From Entoloma clypeatum (taxonomy: Eukaryota; Basidiomycota; Agaricomycetes; Agaricales; Entolomataceae), in assembly GCA_963565915.1 (NCBI GenBank), contig OY751485.1:3348001-3412000 (forward strand): 64,000 bases of DNA, given 5' to 3'. A program made the position numbers and the translations under genes. Below the pieces are notes generated by a model, which did no database searches, was not told the origin of the DNA, and worked only from the letters and a program-made list of their open reading frames with translations. Of the stretch, positions 31,995 through 43,481 are shown in pieces (within the stretch, counting starts at the first letter, position 1; each line of letters begins with the position of its first letter).

Positions 31995-33514
31995 TCACAG
32001 TTCAAGGATTGCTTGGGAATTGGATGTAGTAATAGTTACAGAACCAGGGCCGTCGCGTCCAGACCATGAGACACTTCCTCTGAGATGGCCTTGACCGTAG
32101 TTCTTGCTCTTCAAAGTTCTCTGGCGCCCTCTCCCGGATGGGTCGCCAGCTTCGCGGCGTTGGATAGTTGACGAGAAGGCAGACGTGTCCAATGCGAAGG
32201 AACCTTGATATGCGGGGTGCAAGGAAACGAATGCAGGTGAATTGGAAGTTGTTGCGTGGAGCCTGAGAGTTGTATCGAGTGGGGAAGTGGGGAAGTCGAC
32301 ATGGAGAGGACCATTCGAACTTGCCGCAGTCACGAGATACTTTCCGCCATTGTCTGAAGGGGATAGGAGACTTGTGTGTACTTCGAGTTTACTGTTGCGC
32401 AGAGTTGAAAATTGTCCCCACCCCCAGTCGTTTGTGATGCATCAACTTACCTATTGGAGGTGCGCATATCAAGCTCAGATACATAGCTATCGTCGTTGGT
32501 GATGCCGACATCGACTCGGATGGGTGCATTGGAGGTCTTCAAGATTAAGAACCGCGAGGAGTTGAAGACGCCTTGTATGGCACTATTCGATGTCCGAAGA
32601 TGGGCTCTTTGTGCTGAAAGAGACTGAAGCGAGGTAAACAAAAGTGTTCCAGAACGCCAGGATGGTTAGAACTCACCTGAACGTCAATAGGGGCGTTAGA
32701 ACCTCGAAGGGAAATCCTGAGGAATTGGATATGCCCCCCCAGTTCGAGTCTGTGCCTTGTGTTCGGAACATCCGTCTCAAAGTTGGTGATCTCGCGAGGC
32801 GTGCGAGGATTTCCAGATCCAGGTAGGACGACAGTTGCTTCATAATGCAGTGAACGTCCGGCTGAACGAAATCCATACCATCGGCGTGTCTATGCTTTAT
32901 CAACCGCTGAAGAAGAGAACCATGAACTCCACTTACGAAAATACCGACGCCGAGTTCGTTATGGGCCCGTTTGACAAGACAAATCTCTGTGCCGGCGTCT
33001 CGGACATTGCGATCACGGTAGCTGGCGATTAGATCAACGGTGGCCACGGTGCTGGCTTCAACAGATGAAACGATATTCACACGTCCATATGCGGGTCCGC
33101 GAGACAGGAAAAAGAGGGTGTCGGAATTGAGGGGAAGTTGAAGAGATGTTTCTGAGGAGTAAGAGAAACCAGTAGTTAGTGATGGCCGCTCGTCTGACCA
33201 CCGATTGGTGGTAACGCAATCGAGCACGGTAACATGGGCGGGCACTGGGAAATCGTCGAGCCAGCCAATCTGTTGGTATGCGGTAGTGAGAAATGCTCGG
33301 GCAAGATGAGAACACGGCTGACATGAGTCCAACGAAGAAGGTCGAACGTGGACTCAAGGAATAAAGTGATCAAGAACCAAATGAGAATGGCAACGGTGAA
33401 AGCACGACAGAAGCGGCGGATGGGAGATTGGCGGTAGGCGACGTGGAATTGGACGACGGGAGGGGTGGCTTGATAGTAGGTGAGCGGGACACGTGGGGGA
33501 ACGTCTCCGGCCAT
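31995..33514 (-). CDS. single-pass membrane protein with TSN-type beta repeats (435 aa)
   Basis: ATG at 33514-33512; introns 33270-33322, 32890-32936, 32624-32676 and 32392-32450 (GT-AG). The N-terminus is short and probably cytosolic, with one membrane helix at about residues 38-54 (AFTVAILIWFLITLFL). The extramembrane part has at least seven repeats of a turn-strand motif: RGSNAPIDV, RTSNSAIQG, KTSNAPIRV, RTSNSKLEV, ASSNGPLHV, TTSNSPAFV and TTSNSQAIL. This pattern resembles DUF4097-type beta-solenoid proteins. No enzyme motif. It looks like one of the conserved but uncharacterised Agaricomycete membrane proteins; function unknown. Confidence 0.8.
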
Positions 33515-33654
33515 GAGAGTCAAGAGATCTTCATCAAAGTCAAATTCAGGTTGTTCTATCTATTGTTGTCGACATGCGGGCCATAACATAACAAGAATAC
33601 GTATCCACGTACATCGGGTGTGAGGCGGGTATCCGTCTATACCTCTCTTGCTTG

Positions 33655-34417
33655 TTAGGGGTCTAGCCTTCGAATCGGTCCACTCTTCCATCGACTGTCA
33701 ACCACGGACTTTGGTGTCCAATGCCCCCTGCGCTTTCCTCCCCACGATTCTAAAATGGCCTTTCGCGCCTCAATTGAAGCAACGAGGCGTCCATTGACGA
33801 TGGCATTTTCAAGCCCAACATACCAGTGGCCTCTCTGCCCGACTGCTCGAAAAACCATCTCCGTTTCGTTCCTCCCCTCTTGCAATGAGCATTTGCTGAG
33901 TGGAAAGACCAACCCGTTCTTTCTCCAGTTGTGAGCGCTTTGGAGGAAAACGTGCCGGCCTTCTGCTGCAGACCCATGATTCGCAAAGGCAGAAGAGGCA
34001 GGAACAATGGTGAGAGTTCGGACGAATCGAAATTGGGTAACTAGAAGTGCAACTGCGATGCCAACGCCGAAGCCGAAGTGAGCGATGCATAATCCGCCAC
34101 GTTGCCAGATAGGTCGCAGAGCATATTGTTCCAAGGAGGAGACGGACACGTCTTTCCCAACATTTCCTTCCGTGGAGGACAGCTCGGTTTTGGGAATCGG
34201 GCTCGACCAATGGTTCCAAGTGAGGTCAATTGCGGAGCCGCTTAAAGAAAGGTGGTGAAATGCTTTGAAAAACAAAGACTTGGACCAACGTCATGAAGGT
34301 GTCGCAGGCGACGAGAGCCCATGCCCAACGCGCCCACCATGGCACACTTCGTTGGAAAAGAGGTGGTCTGGTCTGCGTTAGCGTTGCAGAATTTGCGCTT
34401 CTGAGACGTTGGAACAT
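33655..34417 (-). CDS. small two-helix membrane protein, TMEM223-like (237 aa)
   Basis: ATG at 34417-34415; one intron 34241-34289 (GTTGGT donor) joins two exons in phase. The N-terminus is basic and lacks acidic residues, which suits mitochondrial import. One hydrophobic segment lies near residue 30 (WARWAWALVACDTFM) and a second at about 88-105 (HFGFGVGIAVALLVTQF). R-F-V-R follows, then a soluble tail. This layout resembles animal TMEM223, an inner-membrane factor for cytochrome c oxidase assembly. The resemblance is topological and weak in sequence, so the family name is tentative. Confidence 0.6.
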
Positions 34418-34485
34418 ATGTACTTGACAGTGATTATGTGAGCAGATATAATCAACTTCTCATATATTGAAACATTACAGCGTCC

Positions 34486-35473
34486 TCATGAACGCTTTAA
34501 TTTTGCCAACCACTCCATTACATTACCTCTAGTCTGGGGAACCGAAGCTTTTACGAATTGTCCCTCCGGGACAGTGGCTTTGTTGTCAGAAGTGGCCCAA
34601 CGTTGGACGAGATTGACCAACTGTTTTTCAAACCATCTCATCACTCGTGCTTCCTTTGCCCAGATACCCGTAGTCCAAATGGCTAGCGGTCCGCGAGGGT
34701 GGTCCTGTGCGACATCATGATGTTCCTCGGCAACACGAGGTCGTTCTAGACTCTCTCGAGAGCATCCGTTTCGTCTCATTCGATTGGCCATGACGATGTC
34801 GGTAAACACGCGGTCACCAACGACAATTAGCTCTTCGTCACATATCCCTATCTGCAGGGATGAAAAATAGGCGCGTACTGCGGCGATGCATGAATAGGAT
34901 GGCTTGAAAGACCCGTGTCGAAGCACGGGGACGAAGGTGTTGCGCGTAACAGCTTCAGACTCCATAGAACATGTATCAGATACATCTGCGTATGCGTAGT
35001 TGATAACACATACCTGAATTCCAACTGGATCAAGGGGCGTTCCAGCGGAATTGCTCACGATCAGAACGTTCCCTTCCCCGAAAGTCTTTCGACATTCGTC
35101 CCAAGCTTGCTGAATTATGAGGAATGTGAATGAGAGGACATGAAATACATGAGGCTGATTACCTGAATTTCCGGCACGATTGTGTCTTTGTGTGGCCGTG
35201 TCTAAGAAGGTGGAAGATCAGATACGCATGAGACGATTTGGAAAGCCACAGACGATGCAATTGTCCTTGTCAAAGACAACGCCTCGATAGCCAGCTTTGT
35301 GAAGGGCCGCAAAGTCAAGGTATCGGATGTCTTGCTGTGAAGAAGATGTTGGAGCAGGTGGGCTTCCTGACGTACGTGAAGACGTCACCTTTGACAACAA
35401 TGGCTGGCAAGACGATGCGTGGATTGAAGATGAGCTGGAAGGGCACCAGGATCCCAGGAATGTTGAGGGGCAT
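34486..35473 (-). CDS. GEP4: mitochondrial phosphatidylglycerophosphatase (256 aa)
   Basis: GEP4 removes phosphate from phosphatidylglycerophosphate to give phosphatidylglycerol, the precursor of cardiolipin, at the matrix side of the inner mitochondrial membrane. The model runs from ATG 35473 with introns 35331-35388, 35202-35253, 35110-35162 and 34960-35013. HAD-type catalytic motif DKDN with Asp near residues 49 and 51 (VVFDKDNC), then VSNSAGT, PVLRH and VVGDRVFTDIVMANRM, all in the family order. An insertion of about 25 residues lies before GPLAIWTTG. The starting methionine is supported by MPLNIPGILVPFQL, typical of fungal GEP4. It is head to head with CLC1, 56 bp between ATGs. Confidence 0.95.
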
Positions 35474-35529
35474 GAGGAAGACTTGAAGTTGAAGAAGTTC
35501 CCACGTTGACCACTACTCAAACGTTCACC
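35474..35529. promoter_or_regulatory. 56-bp divergent start region GEP4 / CLC1
   Basis: Only 56 bp lie between the two ATGs, so the promoters must be shared or overlap the opposite gene. No clear TATA box. Confidence 0.6.
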
Positions 35530-36433
35530 ATGGCAGCTTTCTTCACCACCGGAGCAGATGATATCGATTTCGAACGCGCTGCATCTGCTTTCCCCGACAT
35601 TTCCCTCGATGGCGACGGCGACATCCCTGGCCCCCAGCTACCCCTTACCTCTGTCAAAAGCGACAGCGAATCTGGCTTCTCTTTTGATGACTTTGACTCC
35701 TCCACAACCCACAATGTAAAGGTCACTGGGGACGATGAACTCGACAAGTTCCAGACCGAATTTCCCAACATACAAGTGTGTCTACCCACTACCCGTATGC
35801 ATACTCATAAAATACCCAGCCACGACTCCCTTCCATTCAACCGCAGCCCGCCTACACCACCACCACCACCACCTTTGCCCCGCGCCCACAACCATCTGCG
35901 TATTCCTCCACACCTATACTGAATCAAGCTATCGAAGAGGACGAGCCGCAGGTGATCAAGTAGGTGATTGCTCGATGCCTTTCTGTATTGTTTTCACATG
36001 ACCTGGTCCAGAGACTGGGGTGAAAAGCAACGTGCAGAGATTGAGGCTCGCGATGAAGCTTCCAAAGCTCGTCGCCAGGAGACTATAACCAATGCTGAAC
36101 GCGCAATCGATGAATTTTACGAAAACTACGCCGAGAGAAAGGAGAGAAATATTCGGGAGAACAAGTGAGGTCCATTGCTTCAACAACCTGCCATCCTGCA
36201 ATCTGATATGTGTTGCAAGGGATCAAGAAGCTGAATACGTGGCGTCGTTGTCGAACTCACTCTCGACCGGGACGGCATGGGAGCGCATTTGCGAACTTAT
36301 CGAACTACAAAACTCACAGAGCAAAACAATTGCGAGGACTGGTGCAGCCACCACGGACTTGACTAGGTTAAAAGAGGTGTTACTTCGACTCAAAAGAGAA
36401 GGTGCTGCTGCTCCAGGTGCTGCAGGTTACTAG
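35530..36433 (+). CDS. CLC1: clathrin light chain (241 aa, 4 exons)
   Basis: Light chain that binds the clathrin heavy-chain leg and regulates coat assembly in endocytosis and TGN transport. Introns 35776-35846, 35960-36011 and 36165-36219. Landmarks are the acidic N-terminus with RAASAFPDISLDG, VTGDDELDKFQTEFPNI, a Thr/Pro linker, the heavy-chain binding coiled coil (KQRAEIEARDEASKARRQET, then AERAIDEFYENYAERKER), and the conserved C-terminus with STGTAWERICELIEL, DLTRLKEVLLRLKREG and APGAAGY. The length is normal for fungi. Confidence 0.96.
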
Positions 36434-36524
36434 ACGAAGTTCACCCGTAATTACGACAAGACATTTTGGGTCACTACTAGCTCGGGGGCATATGCACTCT
36501 CCGTTCACATCTTCGAACATTATA

Positions 36525-37767
36525 TTACAATAGGGTATCCTTCCCCGTCGGAACATGCATGTTGACGAATGCCACGATTTCCGCCAGCAATTCCTCTTTG
36601 ACGCCATTTGATTCATTGTGCAGTTCATGAAAGCCTCCCTAATAATATTGAGATTCATGGCCGAAGAGTGAAACTTGGAATTTACCTCAAACATCCGAAT
36701 CTTCTTATTCGTCTCGATAACTTGGTCATGGAACTTCTGTGTAGCCATATGTGACGTTACCTAGATAACCATGTGTTAAACATACGATTCCGTTCCAGAA
36801 AAGAACAGGAAAGCAGCTGGCCTTGTCTTCCGTCCCGTGCACGAGATATACCTTTGTGTTTTCAAGAATCTCATTTGGTCATACTGGGACATTTACACTC
36901 ACAGGAAGATCCTTTGGCCAATCCCTATAGAATCTGTCCAGAATCATCTCGCCCTGTACCAGAATGTGATCTCCGGAAACTGGGGGCCTGGGTTGAGCGA
37001 CATACATTGGAGAGCATATCGTTTATTCCCCTCAAGGAGCCAGATAATTTGACAAGCGGGTCCTTCATGTAGGCTGCACCGACGGCAGGGTCGTGCGACA
37101 GCTCCTGTATATGTATTATTGCAGCACAGCATCGTGAAAGATAATGAACAGAACGTACAGCAGGGTTGACTTCTGCAGGTATGAGGATGTGAGGGGCGAA
37201 GGTGCTTGCTTTGGCACCGATCCAACGGAGTAGCTTTGGAGCAGGTATCGTCTGTTTTATCAGAGGACTTGTGGAGATAACACCAGTCAAAGATTTGATA
37301 GTCGCATCATGAGGAGAATTTTCCCCTTGGATGGCAAAACCTAACACCTCGGCCCCTCCCTGTCGAAGTGTTACTTACAAGAACGAAAGAATGGCAGATG
37401 CGCTCACCATGGAATGGCCCATTAGAAACACAGGGGTTCCTGGAAATTCATCATTGACATGTCGGATAGCCCATGCAATATCCTCCATCTGGTCCCTCCA
37501 GCATGTCTTTCCATACGAACTACCGATGCTCTTGTTACCCTCTTTGTCCAGGGCCGTCTTACCAAACCCGCGTTGATCGAACGCAAAAACAGAGATGCCG
37601 TGTTCAAGGAAGAGTGGGTGGAAATGATCATATCGCCCGACATGTTCTGCGAAGCCGTGGATAAATACGACGACAGCCTTGGATGGGCCGGGAGCGGTAT
37701 ATGTCCTGGCGTAGAATTCGGTGGACTGAGGCCCAGAAAGCCAGGATTCCGTGAACAACGCCGACAT
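36525..37767 (-). CDS. YJU3: monoacylglycerol lipase (309 aa, 7 exons)
   Basis: Serine hydrolase of the alpha/beta fold that splits monoacylglycerols into glycerol and fatty acid on lipid droplets and membranes. Exons run from ATG 37767 with introns 37360-37407, 37105-37158, 36954-37005, 36852-36902, 36761-36821 and 36639-36685. FIHGFAEHVGRY gives the oxyanion loop, GHSMGG the nucleophile (Ser about 119), HGTEDK the acid (Asp about 246) and GGFHELHNE the histidine (about 276). Intron 36761-36821 has a GC donor (AAG/gccagc): without it the reading frame would lose the VTSH stretch after the catalytic Asp. It is divergent from the MDL1-like gene. Confidence 0.93.
36761..36821 (-). other. GC-AG intron in monoacylglycerol lipase
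   Basis: 5' site AAG/gccagc, 3' site ctag. Splicing here gives HGTEDK-VTSHMATQ, matching the family; no GT in the neighbourhood keeps the frame. Confidence 0.75.
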
Positions 37768-37860
37768 TGTTCGGCAAAGGACTCAGGGTGGTCCAGAGAG
37801 GTTTGGTTCAAGGCTATAAGTACCACCTGCCAAAATAATTCACATGCTCCAGCCTTCAAC
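37768..37860. promoter_or_regulatory. 93-bp divergent start region, lipase / ABC transporter
   Basis: Two ATGs 93 bp apart on opposite strands. No clear TATA box. Confidence 0.55.
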
Positions 37861-40606
37861 ATGCCCGTGTGGCCTCGCCCGCCGCTGGGACTAGCGATAA
37901 TCTCCCGTTGTCGACGACAGCCGTTTCGAAGGACGGCTCTCACCCCAGGATTGCAACCAGGGCCGTCTTGTACAAGGCCGTTCCGTGTCTCGTCTCGCTT
38001 CCTCGCCACGTCTGACCCGAAAGTGACAAATTCGCCCCAGAAGCAATCCATCTCGTCTCTGTTAAAGAGATCACCGGAGACGGTCTCGTCCTTCAAGAAA
38101 ATCGTGTCGCTTACGAAGGCGGAGCGCAGGCCGTTATGTATGGCCGTTGGACTATTGCTCGTCTCTTCCTCCGTCTCGATGAGCATCCCGTTCGCAATAG
38201 GGAAACTTATTGACTTCTTTGCTTCCACCAATCCAGTACGTCAGTATTTCCATGCTTTACGATTACGAGACTATCCATGTGCAGCAAATTCCTCTCGGCC
38301 TTTCGGTTTGGCAAGCATCGGGCGCACTCTTCACTCTCTTCACGGCAGGAGCTCTGGCAAATGCTGGTCGTTCCTTCCTGATCCGCATGTCTGGACAAAG
38401 AATAGTGGCAAGACTGCGTGAACGCGCCTACGTTGCGGCTCTCAAACAGGAAGTAGAATATGTCGAACGTCGTGAAGGTGACATTGTAAGTCGCCTGAGT
38501 GTCGATACAAGCATCGTCGGCGAAAGGTGCTATTCAAAATTCATGCTGCCCCTCTTGCTAACATTTTGCAGTATTACACAAAATCTTTCCGATGGATTGC
38601 GCGCTGTTGTCATGTCGTCAGTCGGTCGTAAGCCCTTCCTCGTTCATCTACCTCGCGTCTTGCCAATATGCTAACCATGCAGTCGGTGCCATGTTCTACC
38701 TTTCTCCGACCCTTACCCTTTTAATGCTGGCTGTTGTCCCTCCCGTTTCGCTGGGTGCCGTACGTCGATTTGTACCCTTCAAACCGGGCACACTCCCGAA
38801 CTTTGGCAGGTTTTTTATGGTCGATATCTCAAGCAACTCTCGAACAAAACACAACAGGGTCTTGGCGAACTGACAAAAGTCCTTTCTTTACTTGTCATTT
38901 TTGCATTCAGTTCATTCGGCAGCATTATTAGGCATCTACCGAGGCTTTGTCGGCCATACGAACGGTACAAGCATACAATGCCAACAATCAAGAACAACAC
39001 AAGTTTCATGACCGCGTAAATAATGTGTTATCACTAGCACGGAAGGAAGCTTTGGCGACTGCTATGTTTTTTGGAAGTACAGGTTGGAGTGGCAATGTTA
39101 CATTGCTCGCATTGCTGGGTTACGGTATGTCAATTCCACTTCGAAAAGTATGCCATGCTGATGATAACCAGGCGGCTCCCTTGTTTCTCACGGAGCAATC
39201 TCCGTTGGCGACTTGACTAGCCTGTTGCTCTATACTATTTATGTTGGAAGTGGCCTACAAATGTTGACGTATGATTTTTGTTTGGTCGCATGGCTTTGCT
39301 GCTAACCTCGAAGTTTCCAAGTTCATTCTTCGTACGTTTGGTGTTCATCAGTCGCAGCACCGGTACCCTCTAACATGCGACTTAGTCGTCTATCATGCGT
39401 GGTATTGGCGCTGGGACTCGCCTCTTTGACCTTCTAGACAGGACCCCTCCTATATGCCCTGATTCAGGCATAATCCTAGATTCCACCCGGCGTGGAACGA
39501 TTTCCTTTCAATCACTACATTTTGAATATCCCAGTCGGAAGGGTGTGGAGATTTTGAATGACTTGAATTTAGAAATCGGAACTGGAGAGAGCGTTGCCAT
39601 TGTGTGCGTTGTCAAGAACGGTCTAGGGATACGCGCATTAACAAGGGATTGACGGCAGTGGAAAAAGTGGCAGTGGAAAGTCATCGATTCAATCACTTCT
39701 TTTGCGCTATTATGACCCTGTCAAGGGCAAGGTGACTTTTGGTGGTCAAGGTATGAGATTTATTTCATAAAGGCACCTTGCGAGCTCAGTCGTTCTTCCT
39801 TAGATATACGGGAATTTGACATTTCCTCCTGGCGGCGAATGATCGGTATCGTCCCTCAAGACCCCGTTTTGTTCACCGGGACCATCGCAACCAACATCGC
39901 TTATGGAAACCCTGATACCACCCGAGACGAAATAGAGAAGGCAGCTCGTGAAGCCAATTGCGAATTTGTTTGGGAAATGCCACAAGGTTTTGATACCCAA
40001 AGTGAGTCGTGGAAGTTTGATGAAGGCTTCGATGTCTTGTAACTGGGTTGCCTTTAGTTGGTCGCAACAGCCTGAGTGGTGGACAACGGCAACGACTTGC
40101 TATCGCACGTGCACTCCTTAAGAAACCAGCAATCTTGGCCCTTGACGAGGCTACGAGCTCGCTTGATGCCACATCCGAGCGCAGGGTATGTTCCCTTATA
40201 GCCCAGAATGCCAATATTTGTTGAGCGACTTGCAGGTCAATGATGCCGTAGACAAGATTTTGCGCTCTCGACAGACAACATGTTTGATCGTAGCCCACAG
40301 GTTATCTACTATCGCCAGGGCGGAACGGATTGTCGTGCTTGAGGGTGTGTTTCTGAGTCTTCACGAAACTATTGCTCCAAATCACGCGCTTTGTAGATGG
40401 GAGGATAACTGAATCCGGTACCTATCATCACCTCGTGAGTAATGATACGTTGCTTGGTCGGATGCCTCTATGTTTTTTCTCTCCAGGTCACCCGCCCGGA
40501 TTCCCGTTTCAGAAACTTGATGGCTGCTCAATTGAATTCCCTCGCAGGCGAGGATGGTGATGCTACAAAAAGCTCCAGTCTGACTGCATTACATGGGAAC
40601 CAGTGA
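37861..40606 (+). CDS. MDL1: mitochondrial half-size ABC transporter, MDL1/ABCB10-like (672 aa, 15 exons)
   Basis: Inner-membrane half transporter; yeast Mdl1 exports peptides from the matrix. The N-terminus is basic with many Arg and Ser (presequence), followed by a six-helix membrane domain ([35 protein letters not shown]) and the nucleotide-binding domain. Walker A is GKSGSGKSS, signature LSGGQRQR, Walker [13 protein letters not shown], and the H-loop IVAHRLST. Fourteen GT-AG introns, total 2019 coding nt with consistent phase: 38236-38284, 38527-38571, 38625-38682, 38760-38809, 38879-38931, 39125-39171, 39269-39321, 39332-39385, 39604-39658, 39751-39803, 40002-40057, 40186-40235, 40345-40396 and 40435-40486. 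Exon 8 is only 10 nt (39322-39331). Confidence 0.93.
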
Positions 40607-41710
40607 TCCCCCAGACAAACCCGCATTCACCGCTTGTCATATTAAATTTTTTTACCCGAATGAATCTGAATGGACTCAAATCATCGCTCTCTATCAGGCT
40701 TGTTACCGAGGAATACTTCATAGTGTGATTTACAGCTGGCTATCCACCTCATGTTTGGTGGCGGCGTGTTACAGGTTCTGCCATATTTCAGAGTGGCTTC
40801 AGGTGTTTCAACGACTTCTTTCGCAGTAGCTACGACGATCTTTGCTAGCCCTGACTTCACCATCAACAAGCCTTCACATTTCGTTGTTTCATGAAGGATA
40901 GTCTCATTGGTGACAAGTCTCAATTCTTACCTCTGATTAAAAGGACAGGTCTACCTCAAGGATCGCTAGTTTCTATCAAATTTACAAAATCAAGTACGCC
41001 TTTTGCAGAAACTGGATAGTGGGACAGTGGTAAGCCAGGAGGACAACCCGATTCCTATGGCGCTGTGTTTTATGCCCACGATGTTTCTAACCACGAAATA
41101 ACCGATCATTCAGTAACTGATATATAGAGTATAACTCCGGTGTGTTTTCTGAGCAGTCTCCACAACTCATGTCTTGGCAGAGAAGTGGGCTATTTCGACG
41201 GCACCGCAGCCTTCCTTTTCGCCAGCTTTCTCACCTCATCATCCCCTGGATACATTGTAGAAGGTCTCGATGCATCAACCATCCGAATCTGGTTGTAATA
41301 TTGCGCATTAGTATTCGAGCAGGCTGGCGCTTGTTCAGCGTGCTCGAATCTCGCCTGCATGGTCAATCCCATGAAGAGCCATGCATGTACAAGCTGCCCG
41401 TCGTAAACTGGCTCTGTACTCCAGGCTCTATGGCAGGCGCTGACTCATCGCCGGTTGGATGGTTCGATCCACGAGGACCGGTAGGGTGGAGAGCTTCTTA
41501 TGTACACGACCAGGATCAAGTATTCTGCAGAAATCAAATTGGTCAATCGCTCAGTATTAATGTAACACTGTACGATGCCGGCATAGCATTCCTGAACAAC
41601 TGCTGAGTCGCGATCTTGTGTTGGACTTTGGTGTCACTCAGTCAGGTATCAACTGTGTTCTGTTCCATCATACTAGCCGACGTCAGGTCATCAACCATAT
41701 CGCCTGATAC
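40607..41710. other. 1.1-kb stretch without a recognised gene
   Basis: Between the MDL1-like gene and NPY1. 41160-41330 looks coding-like in more than one frame on both strands (for example EVGYFDGTAAFLFASFLTSS on +), but no complete gene or family could be built. It could be a decayed gene or 5' UTR. Confidence 0.35.
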
Positions 41711-43363
41711 ATGGGCGAACGGTGAGTATTTGAATCGTCAGTAACCCGAGGCAGAGGCATTAATACCATTCCAGCGTTCTCAGCAACCATACCAATCTGT
41801 TTGCTGGTTCTCCGCTGAACCGGCTATCATGGCTTCGCACTTCGCATCGTTTCCTGAATGCCATCATCGCGTCACCTGCAACCCGCTGGCTTGTTTTTCT
41901 CTCTGGGCTACCTCTCGTCAGATTGAAACCCGATTTTCCAAGGATGCCAGTCATAGCATACCTCCCGACGATCGACCTCAAGCCTTTTTTGGGCCCTGAA
42001 CCTTTCTTTGGACAGGGCAAGCAAGAGGGCGAGATAGTAGCTGTCGAATCCAGTGAAGATCCGCATTCTCCGACGTTAGCAGCGAGACACAATTCCCCCA
42101 TCGTCTTCCTGGGGCTTCATGAAAATTCGACATCCAATGCTCTCCCATCCTCTGCTTTCACGGGCCCAGAGGTTACAATCGCGAATCTCGATGGCACTCC
42201 ATATTTCGCCATAGACGTTGCTGAATTAGGTCTTTCACCCGAAAGGCTCAAGAAGATGGTAGACGCTACATCATTCGCCCAGAATGGAGAGACGCTGGAA
42301 TGGTCCGATTCGAAAGTGCTAATGACCGGATTGGATATCTTTTCGGGAGCAGTCTATGCAGAGGCGAGAAGTTTGGTCGACTGGAACTACCGCAACAAAG
42401 TAAATGCCATGACATCCTTTACGTTCGACGCAATCTTTACACCTATATCAGTTCTGTCCAGCTTGCGGATCCCGGACTTATTCCATGTGGGGAGGCTGGA
42501 AGATCGCTTGCTCGTCGTTGCTGCCTTGGGCAGATAACACACTGCGGAAGCCTTGTCCAAGTGGGTGCGTACATATCTACCTTTGGTAAGGAATTTGCTC
42601 ATCTGGCATGCAGGACGGGCTTGCACAACTTCACCCACCCCCGTACAGATCCGGTGGTGATCATGATCGCGATAGACGAGACCGGAGACAAAATTTTGTT
42701 GGGTAGAGGGGTAGGACCATTTCTAATGTATCCGTTCGCTGAATCACACTGACCCTAGTCGAGGGCAGAAGAAGTTCCCTGGAAAGTTTTACTCTGCATT
42801 GGCAGGATTCATAGAGCCTGGGGAGAGCTTCGAAGACGCCGTCGCGAGAGAGATGTGGGAAGAGGCCGGGATTGCTGTTTGGGATATAAGGTATCATTCT
42901 GGACAGCCATGGGTACGGCCATTTTACTCAAACGAGGAGAGTTCTTATCGACGCACATCAGCCATATCCAGCGAGCCTGATGGTCGGGTTTTACTCTCGC
43001 GCCGACGCCTCACAGCCCATCCGTATAGATCTGGATAATGAGCTTGTCGGTGAGTAGGCGTACCGGCCTGTGTTATCGCGCCGTGTAAACTAACCATTCT
43101 GACCAGATGCGCGTTGGTTCACCCGTTCCGAGATCGCATCTGTGCTTGAACACCAGGACAGATTGTTCAACAGTGCTGGACGCCAAAAAACCAAGGACAC
43201 GAACCAGCGTTCCTCATCGGCTGGAGAAAACACTGCGCCAAAGCCGGAAGAGCCACCATTCAAGCTACCACCAACCACTGCGATAGCAGGCGTTTTGATC
43301 AAGGAATGGGTTGATGGAAAGATAGGATTTTCGCCCATCTCTGTGCGGAAGGGTAGTTTATGA
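41711..43363 (+). CDS. NPY1: NADH pyrophosphatase, Nudix family (444 aa, 7 exons)
   Basis: Hydrolyses NADH to NMNH and AMP; the yeast enzyme is peroxisomal. Exon 1 is 11 nt (ATG 41711), introns 41722-41774, 42400-42451, 42565-42613, 42711-42768, 42913-42961 and 43050-43106. N-terminal NUDIX-like part with NLFAGSPLNRLSWLR and PFLGPEPFFGQGK; zinc ribbon FCPACGSRTYSMWGGWKIAC with a later CPSG; HPRTDPVVIM; and the Nudix box GFIEPGESFEDAVAREMWEE with the downstream SQP-type array. The C-terminus ends KGSL, which is not a standard PTS1. Confidence 0.94.
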
Positions 43364-43481
43364 ATTGGTCCACGCTCCTCGAGTGGATGGCGTTGTCATG
43401 TCGAATGGAAAGAATTTGTTCTTTGAGGAAAAAATAACAGAACTACTATACATATTGGACATTTGAAAGAACAATGGACAA

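Noticed and set aside
40607..41710. A gene between the MDL1-like gene and NPY1
   Set aside because: Several short coding-like pieces conflict in frame and strand and no start-to-stop model holds together.
43340..43363. PTS1 peroxisomal signal at the end of NPY1
   Set aside because: The last residues are GSL, outside the usual S/A/C-K/R/H-L pattern.
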